Positions 24,943 to 33,707 of a stretch of DNA of 49,452 nt are shown piece by piece. Source of the DNA: Sphaerochaeta sp. (GTDB lineage: Bacteria > Spirochaetota > Spirochaetia > Sphaerochaetales > Sphaerochaetaceae); assembly GCA_018399495.1 (NCBI GenBank), contig JAGYOG010000016.1:1-49452 (forward strand), given 5' to 3'. The notes beneath the pieces were generated by a model. That model saw only the letters and a program-made list of their open reading frames with translations. It was not told the origin of the DNA and ran no database searches. A program made the position numbers and the translations under genes. Every line of letters starts with the position of its first letter. Position 1 is the first letter of the stretch.

Positions 24943-24990
24943 AAGTAAAATAAGAGCTTTCCTTCACTCGCCTTATCCTTCAGAATAGTA
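24943..24990 (+). repeat. 48-bp direct repeat, right copy
   Basis: Perfect copy of 23775-23822. It is followed by AAGGAG and the start of a broken HD-domain gene, which is probably what followed the ABC operon before the insertion. Confidence 0.95.
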
Positions 24991-25007
24991 GTAAGGAGCC
25001 ATAACTA

Positions 25008-25509
25008 ATGCAAAAACACCACCAACCTCATTGCTCTACTCCATGAGGCAGATGTTCACCTATGAAAAGGGCAATCCTGAACGCATTGCTCCACCTTACC
25101 AAGGTCCACGACTATGCTAGAACGATCCCATTGCTTGAAGGCCTTGATGATAAAACACTAGCAACCTTGGAAGCGGCAGCACTTGTGCATGATATCGGTA
25201 TAAGGTGTCCTTGGAAAAGTATGGAAGCAGCAGAGATTTACAGGAAAAGGAAGGACCTCCATTTGCGAGAGATCTCCTGACTAAGCTCTCATTTCCTACG
25301 TCAATGATTGAAAGAGTTGCATTCTTGGTAGGGACATCATCACACCTACAATAATATCGAAGGAATCGACTACCAAATCCTCGTTGAAAGCGACTTCTTG
25401 GTTAGCCTCAAGAGAAGAAAACAAGTATTGAAGCAATTAGAAAGGTATATGAGGAGATTTTTAAGACAAAGACAGGAAAGCAATTCTGTGGGAGATGTTT
25501 GGGATCTAG
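25008..25509 (+). pseudogene. HD-domain hydrolase, multiply frameshifted
   Basis: Across three frames one can follow a small HD phosphohydrolase: NTTNLIALLHEA, then MFTYEKGNPERI, then HLTKVHDYARTIPLLEGLDDKTLATLEAAALVHDIGI, which carries the metal-binding HD, then VSLEKYGSS, FARDLLTKLSFPTSMIERVAFLVG, YNNIEGIDYQILVESDFLV and an ending EMFGI-stop. AAGGAG precedes ATG 25008. I count at least six one-base shifts in 500 bp. The whole protein would be about 165 residues. The natural substrate is unknown. Confidence 0.75.
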
Positions 25510-25623
25510 AAATCTCAACTACTTCCATAATCAAGTAATTTCGCCTTGCGCTATAAAAGAAAGGTGACTTATCATACTGACATACTCGTTCTATTAGAAC
25601 AAAAACCCCTCTTGGAGGCCTCC

Positions 25624-26095
25624 GTGAGACGACCTATCCGCTCTCTACTTATCGCCAGTTTAGCAGTTGCAATGACCTTGTTCCTGATCGGTTTGTGAGG
25701 AGGTGGTGGCTGATCTAGAACCACAAAGGGAGATTTGGGTATATGTTATTCCAAAGAAGTTGATACCCAATATACCATTACTGGAATTTTCAACGATGAC
25801 CCTAATGCAGAGAATTTTACCATGGTGGCACCTCAGAAGATGTTAATAACGTAGATGCATTCGAATATTTTACTAATGATTGGTTTATGGCTATTGAGTA
25901 TTTCCCGATACCCTTTGTCCCGTATGGGGATTGGAAATCACAGTTACTGAAGATGGAATTGGAAATGAGATTGGAGAGATGAGGGAAGGAGAGCCTATCT
26001 ACGATGGTTTAGAATATGCTCTACCATCGGAGCTTGTCTCCATCAGCAGTAGTGAACCTGTATCTGTTTCGTTTGATTTCACACAGCCCAGATAG
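25624..26095 (+). pseudogene. Lipoprotein-like gene, multiply frameshifted
   Basis: A GTG start at 25624 follows GGAGG and opens a signal-peptide-like stretch (RRPIRSLLIASLAVAMTLFLIG). The expected lipobox Cys followed by Gly-rich residues is disrupted by a one-base change (TTTGTGAGGAGGTGG). Further on, coding pieces in different frames can be read, such as VDTQYTITGIFNDDPNAENFTMV and SISSSEPVSVSFDFTQ before the stop at 26093-26095. No family is recognised. It may have been a small surface lipoprotein. Confidence 0.5.
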
Positions 26096-26119
26096 CAATT
26101 CCGAAGAACTCTCAATAAT

Positions 26120-26145
26120 CCCCATAGAACCACTGTTCTATGGGG
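26120..26145 (+). terminator. Strong hairpin after the broken lipoprotein gene
   Basis: CCCCATAGAAC and GTTCTATGGGG form a perfect 11-bp stem with a four-base loop 24 bases after the stop. The run after it (ACTCTTTCTG) is only moderately T-rich, so termination is likely but not certain. Confidence 0.65.
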
Positions 26146-26222
26146 ACTCTTTCTGCTGTCCTCGATACTTACCTCAGCCTATTGGTTTGTGTCTTCAAAC
26201 ATATAGCTCAGACAAATAAATC

Positions 26223-26993
26223 CTACTCTTCCCCAATAATCGGAATCTGGATCTCTCTGTAATGAATCTACTGCTATCCCGCTCAACAAACTGGTCAAGG
26301 ATATTGAAGTTGACACTCCCAATCAGCAAGATGATACTCCCTCCTCTCTTCCCTGATCCGGTCTATTGCTGTTCCTATTGTCTCGTAAGAACCCCTTATA
26401 AGTACCCACAGAGGAAAGCTCCACCTTTGATAACTGACACATCATGAGGTGAAGAAAGCTCTGTTTCTTCAGGGGTATATTCGAACAGATACGCGCAAAT
26501 TGCTTCTTTGTACCACGATAAAACACCAGGGTTGGGTGGAGGTAAAATACATCCGATCCGTACAGTGTCTCCTCTGAACCGATGTCTAGATAATACCGGT
26601 CAGGGAATGTCTTCCACCTGTACTTCCTGTAGTCTCACCTGGGGTAGCTGTACCTTGATAAACTCAATCTTTCGCTGGATTGCCGAATCGATGGAAATAA
26701 GTTCTTGCCATCGTTGCCGCAGAAGCGAAGATTGCCCTGCAATCGTTCAATGGTATGGTCGGGGGTTCTACTATCCAAATACTCCCTGATTTGCTCCAAG
26801 GAGTACCCCAAACGCTTCAAATACCGAATGGAAGCAACCTGGTAGATCTGGTCAAACTTGTAGAGCCGATACCATTGGCCTGATTCCTATGAGGAAGGAA
26901 CCAACAAGCCAATCTTGTCATAATAGCGTAGCGTCCTACACATCAATAGCCAAACAGATCTGCCAATTCCCCGATCGTGAAAAAGTCTTTCAT
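26223..26993 (-). pseudogene. MerR-family regulator with effector domain, multiply frameshifted
   Basis: The start MKDFFTIGELADLFGIDV at 26993 gives the MerR helix-turn-helix, followed in other frames by TLRYYDKIGLLVP, then QVASIRYLKRLGYSLEQIREYLDSRTPDHTIERLQ, a linker helix, and an effector-binding-like part (GSDVFYLHPTLVFYRGTKKQF, PEETELSSPHDVSVIKGGAFLCGY). The full protein would be about 265 residues, similar to BmrR/BltR-type activators. The ATG overlaps the stop of the ABC permease (ATGA), so it was once coupled to the transporter. Many single-base shifts are present. Confidence 0.75.
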
Positions 26994-27941
26994 GGGGCAA
27001 TATTAGCGCTTGTCTCGCTCATACGGAACCCCAAGGAGGCAGGGTCCTGACTCTTTCCTATTGAGAAGAGCAGTACCAAAATTGTCACCAAGTAGGGGAA
27101 CATCGCAAACACCTGAGAAGGAATCGCAGAGCCCATTGTCTGTAATCGTATCTGTAGGGCTTCAGCTGAACCTATGACCAACGCAGCTGCAAGGACCTCC
27201 AAGAGGATTCCGCCGCCCAAGAATGACCGTAACCAAAGCAATATAGCCCTTTCCACTGGTTAGATTCTCCTGGAAGAACCCAAGTTTCACTGTTGAAAGG
27301 TATGCTCCCCCCAGTCCACCAAGCACCCCGTTGATACAGGCAGCTCCATAACGAACCATATTCACCCTGATTCCTGCAGTATCAGCAGCTCGTGGATTCT
27401 CTCCCACTGCCTTGAGGATGACTCCCCACTCGGTTTTGTAGAATAGCACCAGCAGGAGTATCACACACAGGAACAACAGATATACGAAAGGATCTTGGTC
27501 AAACAATGCAGGACCAATGATGGGAATCCTATGAAGCAAGGGAAGCTTTACACGGTTGATAATTTCGATTGAAGGAAGCGTGGTGGTCTTGCCGAACTGA
27601 ATCAGGAACAAGAAACTGGTCAAACCCAAAAACAGGAAATTCAGGGCAAGACCTGCAATTGTTTGGTCAGCCTTGTGGTGAATACTCAGCACCGCGTGAA
27701 TCATGCTGGCGGCCACACCTCCAGCAATTCCTGCAAGCAGTCCAAGCGCTATGCTGGAAGTCTGGAACATCGCCCAGAAGCTGAAATATGCACCACTGAG
27801 CATAATGGCTTCTACTCCGATATTGCTTATCCCAGCACGTTCACTTACGGTCTCTCCCAAACCAGCAAGCGCGATAGGAGTTGCCATACGGATTGTTGCT
27901 GCAAGGAATGTTGTAATCAAGGTAAGGGTAACAGGATTCAT
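26990..27941 (-). pseudogene. BMP-family ABC transporter permease, frameshifted once
   Basis: The start at 27941 (MNPVTLTLITTFLA) has AAGGAGG six bases upstream. The first 240 or so residues are open and typical of the second permease of nucleoside/BMP importers (LAGLGETVSERAGISNIGVEAIMLSGAYFSF, GENPRAADTAGIRVNMVRYG, GKGYIALVTVILGR). Near 27205 one extra base in GGAGGTCC shifts the frame. The next frame continues as VLAAALVIGSAEALQIRLQTMGSAIPSQVFAMFPYLVTILVLLF to the stop at 26990. Correcting one base gives about 316 residues. It is probably a sequence error or a very recent mutation. Confidence 0.85.
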
Positions 27942-27942
27942 C

Positions 27943-28962
27943 CTACACCTCCTTGCAGCCAAAGAACTGCTTTCGTGCCAAAATCATAATGACCAACAAC
28001 CCCATGATGATGCTGGCGATGGAAGTGGGAACCCCACTACTACGCTGCATTGCCATCGATCCGACCTGTAACGCTGCGATACCCAGCGAGCTAAGAATAA
28101 TCCAGAACGGGTGATTCTTCCCTAGCAAGGAGACCACGATAGCCAAGTACCCATAGCTTGGACTGATCCCTTCGATCAAGCGATGGTGCAAGCCAGCAAT
28201 CTCACTCACCCCCGCTAAACCCGCAAGGCCCCCACTAAGCAAGGCGGAGAGTACCATGTGGCTTCTCACAGAAATACCGCTACACACACTAGCCCGTTTA
28301 TTAAGGCCCACAGCCCGCATACAGAATCCTGTTGACGTCCTAAACATCAGCAAGTAGACCAAAATGGCGCAAATTAGGGCGAGTAAGAATCCTGCATGCA
28401 GGCGTGTAGGCAAAAGCAACATAGGAAAATAGGAAGAGGGAGGCAGCATTGGTGACATCGGATAGGGATAAGAGGGATCCTTCAGACTCGTCCTGACCAG
28501 TATCCCCACCAAGTTGATGGCAATATAGTTCAGCATAATGGTGTTGATTATCTCAGAAAGACCAAACTTGGCCTTGAGGATTCCCGGGATTACCGACCAC
28601 AGTCCTCCAGCGAGAAATCCTACCAACAGGGAAAGGGAAATCATCAGTACAGGAGGCAAGGAGGGGAACGTCATTCCCAACCAAGTAATTGCAATCGCTC
28701 CAAGGTAAATCTGGCCCTCCGCTCCAATATTGATGAAGCCGGTACGAAAACCGACTGAAACACCCAAGGCCGCAAGCATTAGGGGGGTTGCACGTACCAA
28801 AACCTCCCCGATCGAATACGTTGACCCCACGATACCCCGTATGAAACTGGAAAGAGATGAGGGGATACTGCTCCCCACCATGACGATCAGAAGAAGGGAA
28901 ACACCCAGTACGATGCCAGTCACTACTGTGAGCGAAAGGGCATTGGAAACAGACCGTTTCAT
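27943..28962 (-). CDS. BMP-family ABC transporter permease 1
   Basis: 339 residues with about nine membrane helices. GVSVGFRTGFINIGAEGQIYLGAIAITWLG and AVGLNKRASVCSGISVRS match the first permease of nucleoside-type importers (YufP/NupP-like). It partners the second permease and the double ATPase. The ATG overlaps the ATPase stop (ATGA), and the next permease begins two bases after its stop. Confidence 0.9.
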   Translation of the reverse strand: MKRSVSNALSLTVVTGIVLGVSLLLIVMVGSSIPSSLSSFIRGIVGSTYSIGEVLVRATPLMLAALGVSVGFRTGFINIGAEGQIYLGAIAITWLGMTFPSLPPVLMISLSLLVGFLAGGLWSVIPGILKAKFGLSEIINTIMLNYIAINLVGILVRTSLKDPSYPYPMSPMLPPSSYFPMLLLPTRLHAGFLLALICAILVYLLMFRTSTGFCMRAVGLNKRASVCSGISVRSHMVLSALLSGGLAGLAGVSEIAGLHHRLIEGISPSYGYLAIVVSLLGKNHPFWIILSSLGIAALQVGSMAMQRSSGVPTSIASIIMGLLVIMILARKQFFGCKEV

Positions 28963-30470
28963 GCTTCCCTCCTTGCAGGGGATCCTGCCATCAGTAGCCC
29001 AAGATAGGTCAAATCAACATCTCCTTCTCTCTCGATCACATCAACGATAGCTCCACGGTACATAACTGCAATGCTGTCACTCAAATCCAGTATCTCCTCA
29101 AGGTCAGAAGAGATCAGAATGACGGAAGAGCCTTGTCTCCTGAGTTCCAACAGTGTCTTGTGCACGTCCTCGGTCGAACCTACATCCAAACCTCGTGTAG
29201 GCTGGCAGGCAATGACCACCTTCGCGTTTCCAGCCAGTTCACGAGCAAGAATCAACTTTTGTTGATTTCCTCCCGAAAGATATCTCACGGGATATTCCAA
29301 GGAACCACTCTTGATTGCGTATTTCTCTACAGCCTCTTCTGTCAGCTCACGAAGCTTCTTTCGATCAATGAAGTGATGGTGGTTGCATTCCTGCCCACGA
29401 TAGCGGGTAAGCAGGAGATTCTCTTGCATATCCATATCCAATACCAGGCTATCGAGCAAACGGTCATCAGAGATATATCCAAAACCCAATGCTCTGCGTT
29501 GTTTTACCCCAAGGTGTTCCAAATGCTTGCCATCCAAGGTCAGGGAGCCTTCCTTGATTTTCCTGATTCCGAGCAGTAACTCAGCAAACGCTTTCTGCCC
29601 ATTTCCATCGACTCCTGCGATCCCCACAATCCTTCCTGGGGGAACTTGCAAGGAGATGGGGCCAACGGAACCCTGTGCATCCTGTAGTGCCTCAGCAACC
29701 AACCCTTTGCTTTCGTAGGTAAAAGGTAATCTGGTTCGTACCATCCGATTGAGTTTTCTTCCTACCATCAGTTGGGAAAGCTCAGCTTCATTCGTATCTC
29801 TTGTCTTGACGTCCCCTACCTTCTCGCCACCCCTCAAGACCGTAATGCGGTCAGTGAGAGAGAGAACTTCAGCAATATGGTGGGTAATGATAATTACAGA
29901 GTGGCCTTCTGCTCTCAGACGCCCAAGAATGTCAAACAGGCTCTCCACCTCTTGTGGTGTAAGAACTGCTGTCGGCTCGTCAAGTATGAGCAACTGTGCT
30001 TCTCGGTAGAGGACCTTGATGATTTCCACCCGCTGCTGCTGCCCTACTGAGAGTGAGCTTACCAATGCCGTGGGATCGACTGCAAGATTATAACGTTCAC
30101 TCAGCGAACGAATCTCCTCGTCGACCTGCTTGCGTTTGACAAACGGATATCCAGGGCTTTTCAAACCAAGGGTGATGTTCTCACTGACTGTCAGGGTGGG
30201 GACCAATGTAAAGTGCTGATGCACCATTCCAATCTTATGACTGATGGCATCCTTCGGACTCTTGATCTGGATGGGGACTCCATCCAAAACTATAGAACCA
30301 CTATCTGCTTGATAAATCCCATAGAGAATGTTCATCAAGGTGGTTTTGCCTGCCCCATTCTCACCAAGCAGGGCATGGATCTCCCCATGGTCTACATGCA
30401 AGTTGACCTTCGAATTGGCGCTCTTGCCAAAGAATGCCTTGTCAATGTCGATCATTTCCAGAAATGCCAT
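28959..30470 (-). CDS. BMP-type ABC transporter ATPase (two ABC domains)
   Basis: 503 residues with two nucleotide-binding domains in one chain, as in sugar and nucleoside importers. Domain 1 has Walker A GENGAGKTT (about 35-43), signature LSVGQQQR and ILDEPTAVLTP. Domain 2 has GVDGNGQKAF, LSGGNQQKLILAREL and the degenerate switch QPTRGLDVGSTEDVH. The Walker A of domain 2 is degenerate, which is normal for this family. It energises import through the two permeases. GAGGAG lies upstream. Confidence 0.93.
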   Translation of the reverse strand: MAFLEMIDIDKAFFGKSANSKVNLHVDHGEIHALLGENGAGKTTLMNILYGIYQADSGSIVLDGVPIQIKSPKDAISHKIGMVHQHFTLVPTLTVSENITLGLKSPGYPFVKRKQVDEEIRSLSERYNLAVDPTALVSSLSVGQQQRVEIIKVLYREAQLLILDEPTAVLTPQEVESLFDILGRLRAEGHSVIIITHHIAEVLSLTDRITVLRGGEKVGDVKTRDTNEAELSQLMVGRKLNRMVRTRLPFTYESKGLVAEALQDAQGSVGPISLQVPPGRIVGIAGVDGNGQKAFAELLLGIRKIKEGSLTLDGKHLEHLGVKQRRALGFGYISDDRLLDSLVLDMDMQENLLLTRYRGQECNHHHFIDRKKLRELTEEAVEKYAIKSGSLEYPVRYLSGGNQQKLILARELAGNAKVVIACQPTRGLDVGSTEDVHKTLLELRRQGSSVILISSDLEEILDLSDSIAVMYRGAIVDVIEREGDVDLTYLGLLMAGSPARREA

Positions 30471-30489
30471 GCCATCTCCTCAAACTGAG

Positions 30490-30515
30490 CGTGCTCCCCA
30501 CTAGGAGGGAGCACG
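30490..30515 (-). ncRNA. Intercistronic stem-loop after the BMP binding-protein gene
   Basis: CGTGCTCCC (30490-30498) pairs with GGGAGCACG (30507-30515) around an eight-base loop, in the 58-bp gap between the binding-protein stop and the ATPase start. No T run follows on the minus strand. Confidence 0.7.
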
Positions 30516-30528
30516 TCATATTCTACGA

Positions 30529-31530
30529 TTATTTGGTACGCGTCTCGATCAAGGGAACAGTAAAGCTACCATCCAGAATCTGCTGTCTGGTTGATGCAAC
30601 CATGTCCTTGACGTCCTGGGGAATCGTATCCTCAAAGCTGTTGTATCCTGAGATATCCACAACTCCATCCTGCATCCCGAGGTTGAACACCCCACCCTCA
30701 TAGGTATCGGTACTTACCTTCTCTACTGCAGTCAGGACCAAGGCTGGTACACTGTAAATGGTGGAAGCCATTACCGTATCAGGGGCGATGGAGTTCTGGT
30801 CATAGGAATCACCGGTTGCAAGCAACCCGCGCTCCTCTGCTGCCTTGATCACTCCGGTCCCTGCCTGGTTCGCACAGTGGGAGAGAACGTCTGCACCTTG
30901 GTCAGCCATGGAGAGAGCAGCTTCCTTCCCGAGGGCTACATCAGTGAAGCTACTTACATATGCTTCCAGTACCTTGATGGAGGGATTCACCGCCTTTGCG
31001 CCGATCTTGTACGCTTCCAGAACCTTGACAATTGAAGGCTGTTCAAAACCACCAACAATACCGATGGTGCCACTCTCCGACATGGACGCTGCAAGCATTC
31101 CCATCAGGTACCCGGCTTCTTCACAAGCCATTACATAACTGGCGGCATTGTCGCTGTATGCATTGGACTCGATTGCCATGAACTTGGAATTGGGGAACTG
31201 GGCAGAGACCCTGACAGCTGGCTCACCAAACTGGAAACCATGCCCGATCACCAGATCATACCCTTGGGCTGCATAGTCTCGGAACGCTGCCTCTCCATCA
31301 GCAATTCCCACATTCTCTGAATAGGCAGTCTGGAGATTGTACTTCTCCTCTGCTTCTTTCAGACCGGCAAATGCTACTGCATTCCATCCTTGGTCGTTGG
31401 CCGGCCCTGAAAGCAACAGCGCAACCTTCATTTTTCCATCTGATTCATCCTTCTCAGCTGCGCCACCAGCAAACAAGAGCGATGTTCCGAGTACCAAAAC
31501 CAAACAAGCTACCAGCAATGTCTTTTTCAT
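30529..31530 (-). CDS. BMP-family ABC transporter substrate-binding protein
   Basis: About 333 residues from M at 31530 (MKKTLLVACLVLVLGTSLLFA, a Sec signal peptide followed by GGAAEKDE). A longer frame to 31569 adds residues before the signal peptide and is rejected. The mature protein has KVALLLSGPANDQGWNAVAFAGLKEAE, VIGHGFQFGEPAVRVS, GIVGGFEQPSIVKVLEAYKIGAKAVNP and a conserved GADVLSHCANQAGTGVI region, typical of PnrA/Med-type proteins that bind purine nucleosides or related bases. Its position next to an 8-oxoguanine-deaminase-like gene supports a purine ligand. Confidence 0.9.
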   Translation of the reverse strand: MKKTLLVACLVLVLGTSLLFAGGAAEKDESDGKMKVALLLSGPANDQGWNAVAFAGLKEAEEKYNLQTAYSENVGIADGEAAFRDYAAQGYDLVIGHGFQFGEPAVRVSAQFPNSKFMAIESNAYSDNAASYVMACEEAGYLMGMLAASMSESGTIGIVGGFEQPSIVKVLEAYKIGAKAVNPSIKVLEAYVSSFTDVALGKEAALSMADQGADVLSHCANQAGTGVIKAAEERGLLATGDSYDQNSIAPDTVMASTIYSVPALVLTAVEKVSTDTYEGGVFNLGMQDGVVDISGYNSFEDTIPQDVKDMVASTRQQILDGSFTVPLIETRTK

Positions 31531-31572
31531 GTTCGTTACTCCTCTAAAGGGTTTCCCCTGTGAATGCACTAC

Positions 31573-32500
31573 TTATCGAAAGATCTTGGGAAATAGAGAG
31601 CGTAGCCTCTCATCGCAAGCCTGCTCTGCCTGCGTAGCGAGGTGGACTTCATCAATACCTACCAGCTCGCCGTCCTTGAATCTGATATCACCACCTACCA
31701 TGGTCATAGCAACCTCTCCGGTATAACCAACGCGGGCAAGAAGATTACTTGGATCATGCAAGGTTCCAGCAAGTGGAAGCGTATTGGCATCGATGGCAAA
31801 AAGATCAGCTGCCTTTCCAACCTCGAGAGAACCAATATCATCCCTTCCCAGTGTCATGGCACCACCTACTGTCGCCCTCTTGAGCATCTCATATGCTGAA
31901 GGAGCACCTCCTCGACTCTTACTATGGTAGGACTGGGCCAAGTAAGCCATGCGCAAGGAATCGAGCAGGTTCGAACTATCGTTGGTGGCTGAACCATCAC
32001 AGCCAAGCGAGACATTCATGCCTGCTTTCGTCATTGCCGGTATGTCAATGATGGGAAAACCTCCCAAGACGGCAGGAGCTGGACAGTGGGAGAGTCCTGT
32101 CCCAGTCTGGGCCATTACCTTGTATTCATCTTCCTGGAGTTCCCAGCCATGAGCGAACCAGACATCCTCCCCAACAAACCCAATCTCTTCTGCCCAGGCA
32201 AGTGTTCTCTTACCATAGCGTTCCATCATGATGGGGTTCTCTCCCTCTCCGAGGTGGGTGTGGAGCCTAAGATTATGCTTCCTTGCAAATGCCAAAGACT
32301 CCTCAAAGGTTTCCTGGTAGCTGTTGATCGGTTGGCAGGGGGCAACCACGATCTGGCTCATGCTGTTGGGATTCGGATCATGATACGCTTTCATCAAACG
32401 TTCACAATCAAGCAGGAACTCGTCGGGAGAAGACCCATCATGATGGTTCGTTTCCTCTCGCTCCGTTGGGGGATAGACGCCCAGAGATAAGGAAAAGAAC
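31573..32500 (-). pseudogene. 8-oxoguanine deaminase-like amidohydrolase, 5'-truncated
   Basis: The C-terminal two thirds are intact and match 8-oxoguanine/guanine-type deaminases of the amidohydrolase superfamily: LRLHTHLGEGENPIMMERYGKRTLAW with metal-site His, VWFAHGWELQEDEY, GTGLSHCPAPAVLGGFP, GCDGSATNDSSNLLDSLRMAY with the catalytic Asp, and LGRDDIGSLEVGKAADLF. The family is about 450 residues. Here the frame is open only to about 32500 and gives SLGVYPPTEREETNHHDGS before it stops. About 150-170 N-terminal residues, including the first HxH metal motif, are missing. Internal ATGs (32397) could start a useless fragment. It heads the purine-type ABC operon. Confidence 0.82.
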
Positions 32501-32556
32501 CTCTACCAATCTATAAACCTTTTACCCTTAAAAATCAAAATCTAATAAGAAGCATG

Positions 32557-32593
32557 ATATGTAATGCAATATATTGACATTCTCATTACATAT
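32557..32593. promoter_or_regulatory. Operator-like inverted repeat before relB
   Basis: ATATGTAATG (32557-32566) and CATTACATAT (32584-32593) are perfect inverted arms, 17 bases apart. They surround a TTGACA (32574-32579). Antitoxins of the RelB/DinJ family commonly bind such repeats to repress their own operon. Confidence 0.6.
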
Positions 32594-32602
32594 GCATATT
32601 GT
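32574..32602 (+). promoter_or_regulatory. Promoter of the relB-like gene
   Basis: TTGACA (32574-32579) and TATTGT (32597-32602) with a 17-bp spacer. AGGAG (32616-32620) sits six bases before the ATG at 32627. Confidence 0.55.
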
Positions 32603-32626
32603 TAAAGATAGAAAGAGGAGTAACAT

Positions 32627-32890
32627 ATGGAACGTTCAACCGTAAATATTAACTTTCGCATGGATGCAGAGTTGAAAAACAACTTGGAGAAAGCCTGCCA
32701 AGAACTTGGTTTGACACCTTCTGCCGCCTTCACCATTTTTGCTACCAAGGTAGCAAGAGAAAAACGCATACCCTTTGAGGTTGCTGTCGATCCATTCTAC
32801 AGTGAGCGAAACATGGCAAGGCTTAGAAAATCGATTGCCCAGATGGAATCCACCGGCGGCACAATCCACGAGGTGGATGTAAGTGATTAA
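32627..32890 (+). CDS. RelB/DinJ-family antitoxin
   Basis: 87 residues. The N-terminal ribbon-helix-helix has STVNINFRMDAELKNNLEKACQELGLTPSAAFTIFATKVAREKRIPFEV, matching DinJ/RelB closely. The acidic C-terminus (ESTGGTIHEVDVSD) would wrap a toxin. It is preceded by a ribosome site and an operator-like repeat. The stop (32888-32890) is inside the GTGATTAAG start of a YoeB-like toxin, which is broken. It therefore looks like an orphan antitoxin, intact by sequence. Confidence 0.88.
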   Translation: MERSTVNINFRMDAELKNNLEKACQELGLTPSAAFTIFATKVAREKRIPFEVAVDPFYSERNMARLRKSIAQMESTGGTIHEVDVSD

Positions 32891-33056
32891 GGCTTGGTCA
32901 GACGATGCTTGGCAGGATTTCGAGTACTGGACACAGCAGGATACATGAACGGTTGTCACACTTTCAACGAAGCCGCGAGAAAGCGCCGTATCATCCATAA
33001 AGGAGCTCTGCAAAGAATTCAAATCATGTATGTCTCTCTATCTGCAATTCACCTGT
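32886..33056 (+). pseudogene. YoeB/Txe-like toxin remnant
   Basis: A GTG start overlapping the antitoxin stop gives VIKAWSDDAWQDFEYWTQQD, the conserved beginning of YoeB, and then a stop. Later the frame beginning RRIIHKGALQRIQIMYVSL (about 32975-33056) resembles the YoeB C-terminal part (RRI...HRLVY... and the region before CRYHY). The middle of the protein, about 30 residues, is missing or garbled. The catalytic C-terminal His/Tyr are not readable, so the toxin is inactive as sequenced. Confidence 0.65.
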
Positions 33057-33086
33057 AGTGTACTATGAGTACAGATACCTTGGTTG

Positions 33087-33707
33087 CTATTGCAGTTCTG
33101 CCATCTCTTCTTCACTCAGTCTTCTGATATCCAATCCCTGTCCCAGATACCAGAGTTTTGCACTCTCCTCGAACTCCTCAGCAGCAAATACTGCTTCCTG
33201 AAGCGTCTTTCCTGTGGTGATCAGCCCATGGTTCTGCATAAGGTAGGTGGAGAACCCTGGTTTGGTTCGGATATCCTCTGCAATCAGTGGAGAACCAGGC
33301 CTTCTGTAGGGAAGAATCCCAACCTTGTTCACCTTCATGACAAAATATGGAGTGAAGGGGGTAAATGGACTGCCATCCCTCAATCCCTTGGTGCTGGCAA
33401 GCAAGGTTGCATAGGTGGAATGCAGATGAACCACCGCTCGGATCTCGCTGTGAGCAGCATAACAAGCTAGATGGAACGGTACCTCCTTGGTAGGAACCTT
33501 TCCTCCAAGCAGTGTCCCATCTTCCTTGAAGTGAGACACCTCTGCCTCACTCAAAATACCAAAGGAGGAGCCGGTAGGAGTGGCAAGGTAGGTACCATCA
33601 GGAAGTTTTACAGAGATATTTCCTGCACTTCCCACGACAAATCCCCGTTCGTAGAGGCTTGAGGCGAAAGCAACCAGCTCTCGTTTCATCTCAATTTCGT
33701 TCATCAT
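33087..33707 (-). CDS. otnC: Class II aldolase-type 3-oxo-tetronate 4-phosphate decarboxylase
   Basis: About 206 residues from the ATGATG at 33707, which follows AGGAG. The class II aldolase/adducin fold is seen in RGFVVGSAGNISVKLPDGTYLATPTG, with the metal-ligand pair in VVHLHSTYATLLA (HLH) and a third His in YLMQNHGLITTG. In the known pathway OtnC decarboxylates 3-oxo-tetronate 4-phosphate made by OtnK to dihydroxyacetone phosphate. otnK lies directly upstream and overlaps it, which favours OtnC over L-fuculose-phosphate aldolase or ribulose-phosphate epimerase relatives. Confidence 0.85.
   Translation of the reverse strand: MMNEIEMKRELVAFASSLYERGFVVGSAGNISVKLPDGTYLATPTGSSFGILSEAEVSHFKEDGTLLGGKVPTKEVPFHLACYAAHSEIRAVVHLHSTYATLLASTKGLRDGSPFTPFTPYFVMKVNKVGILPYRRPGSPLIAEDIRTKPGFSTYLMQNHGLITTGKTLQEAVFAAEEFEESAKLWYLGQGLDIRRLSEEEMAELQ

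Noticed and set aside
25588..25600. Palindrome GTTCT-ATT-AGAAC as an operator
   Set aside because: It is short, lies in the decayed zone and has no clear promoter near it.
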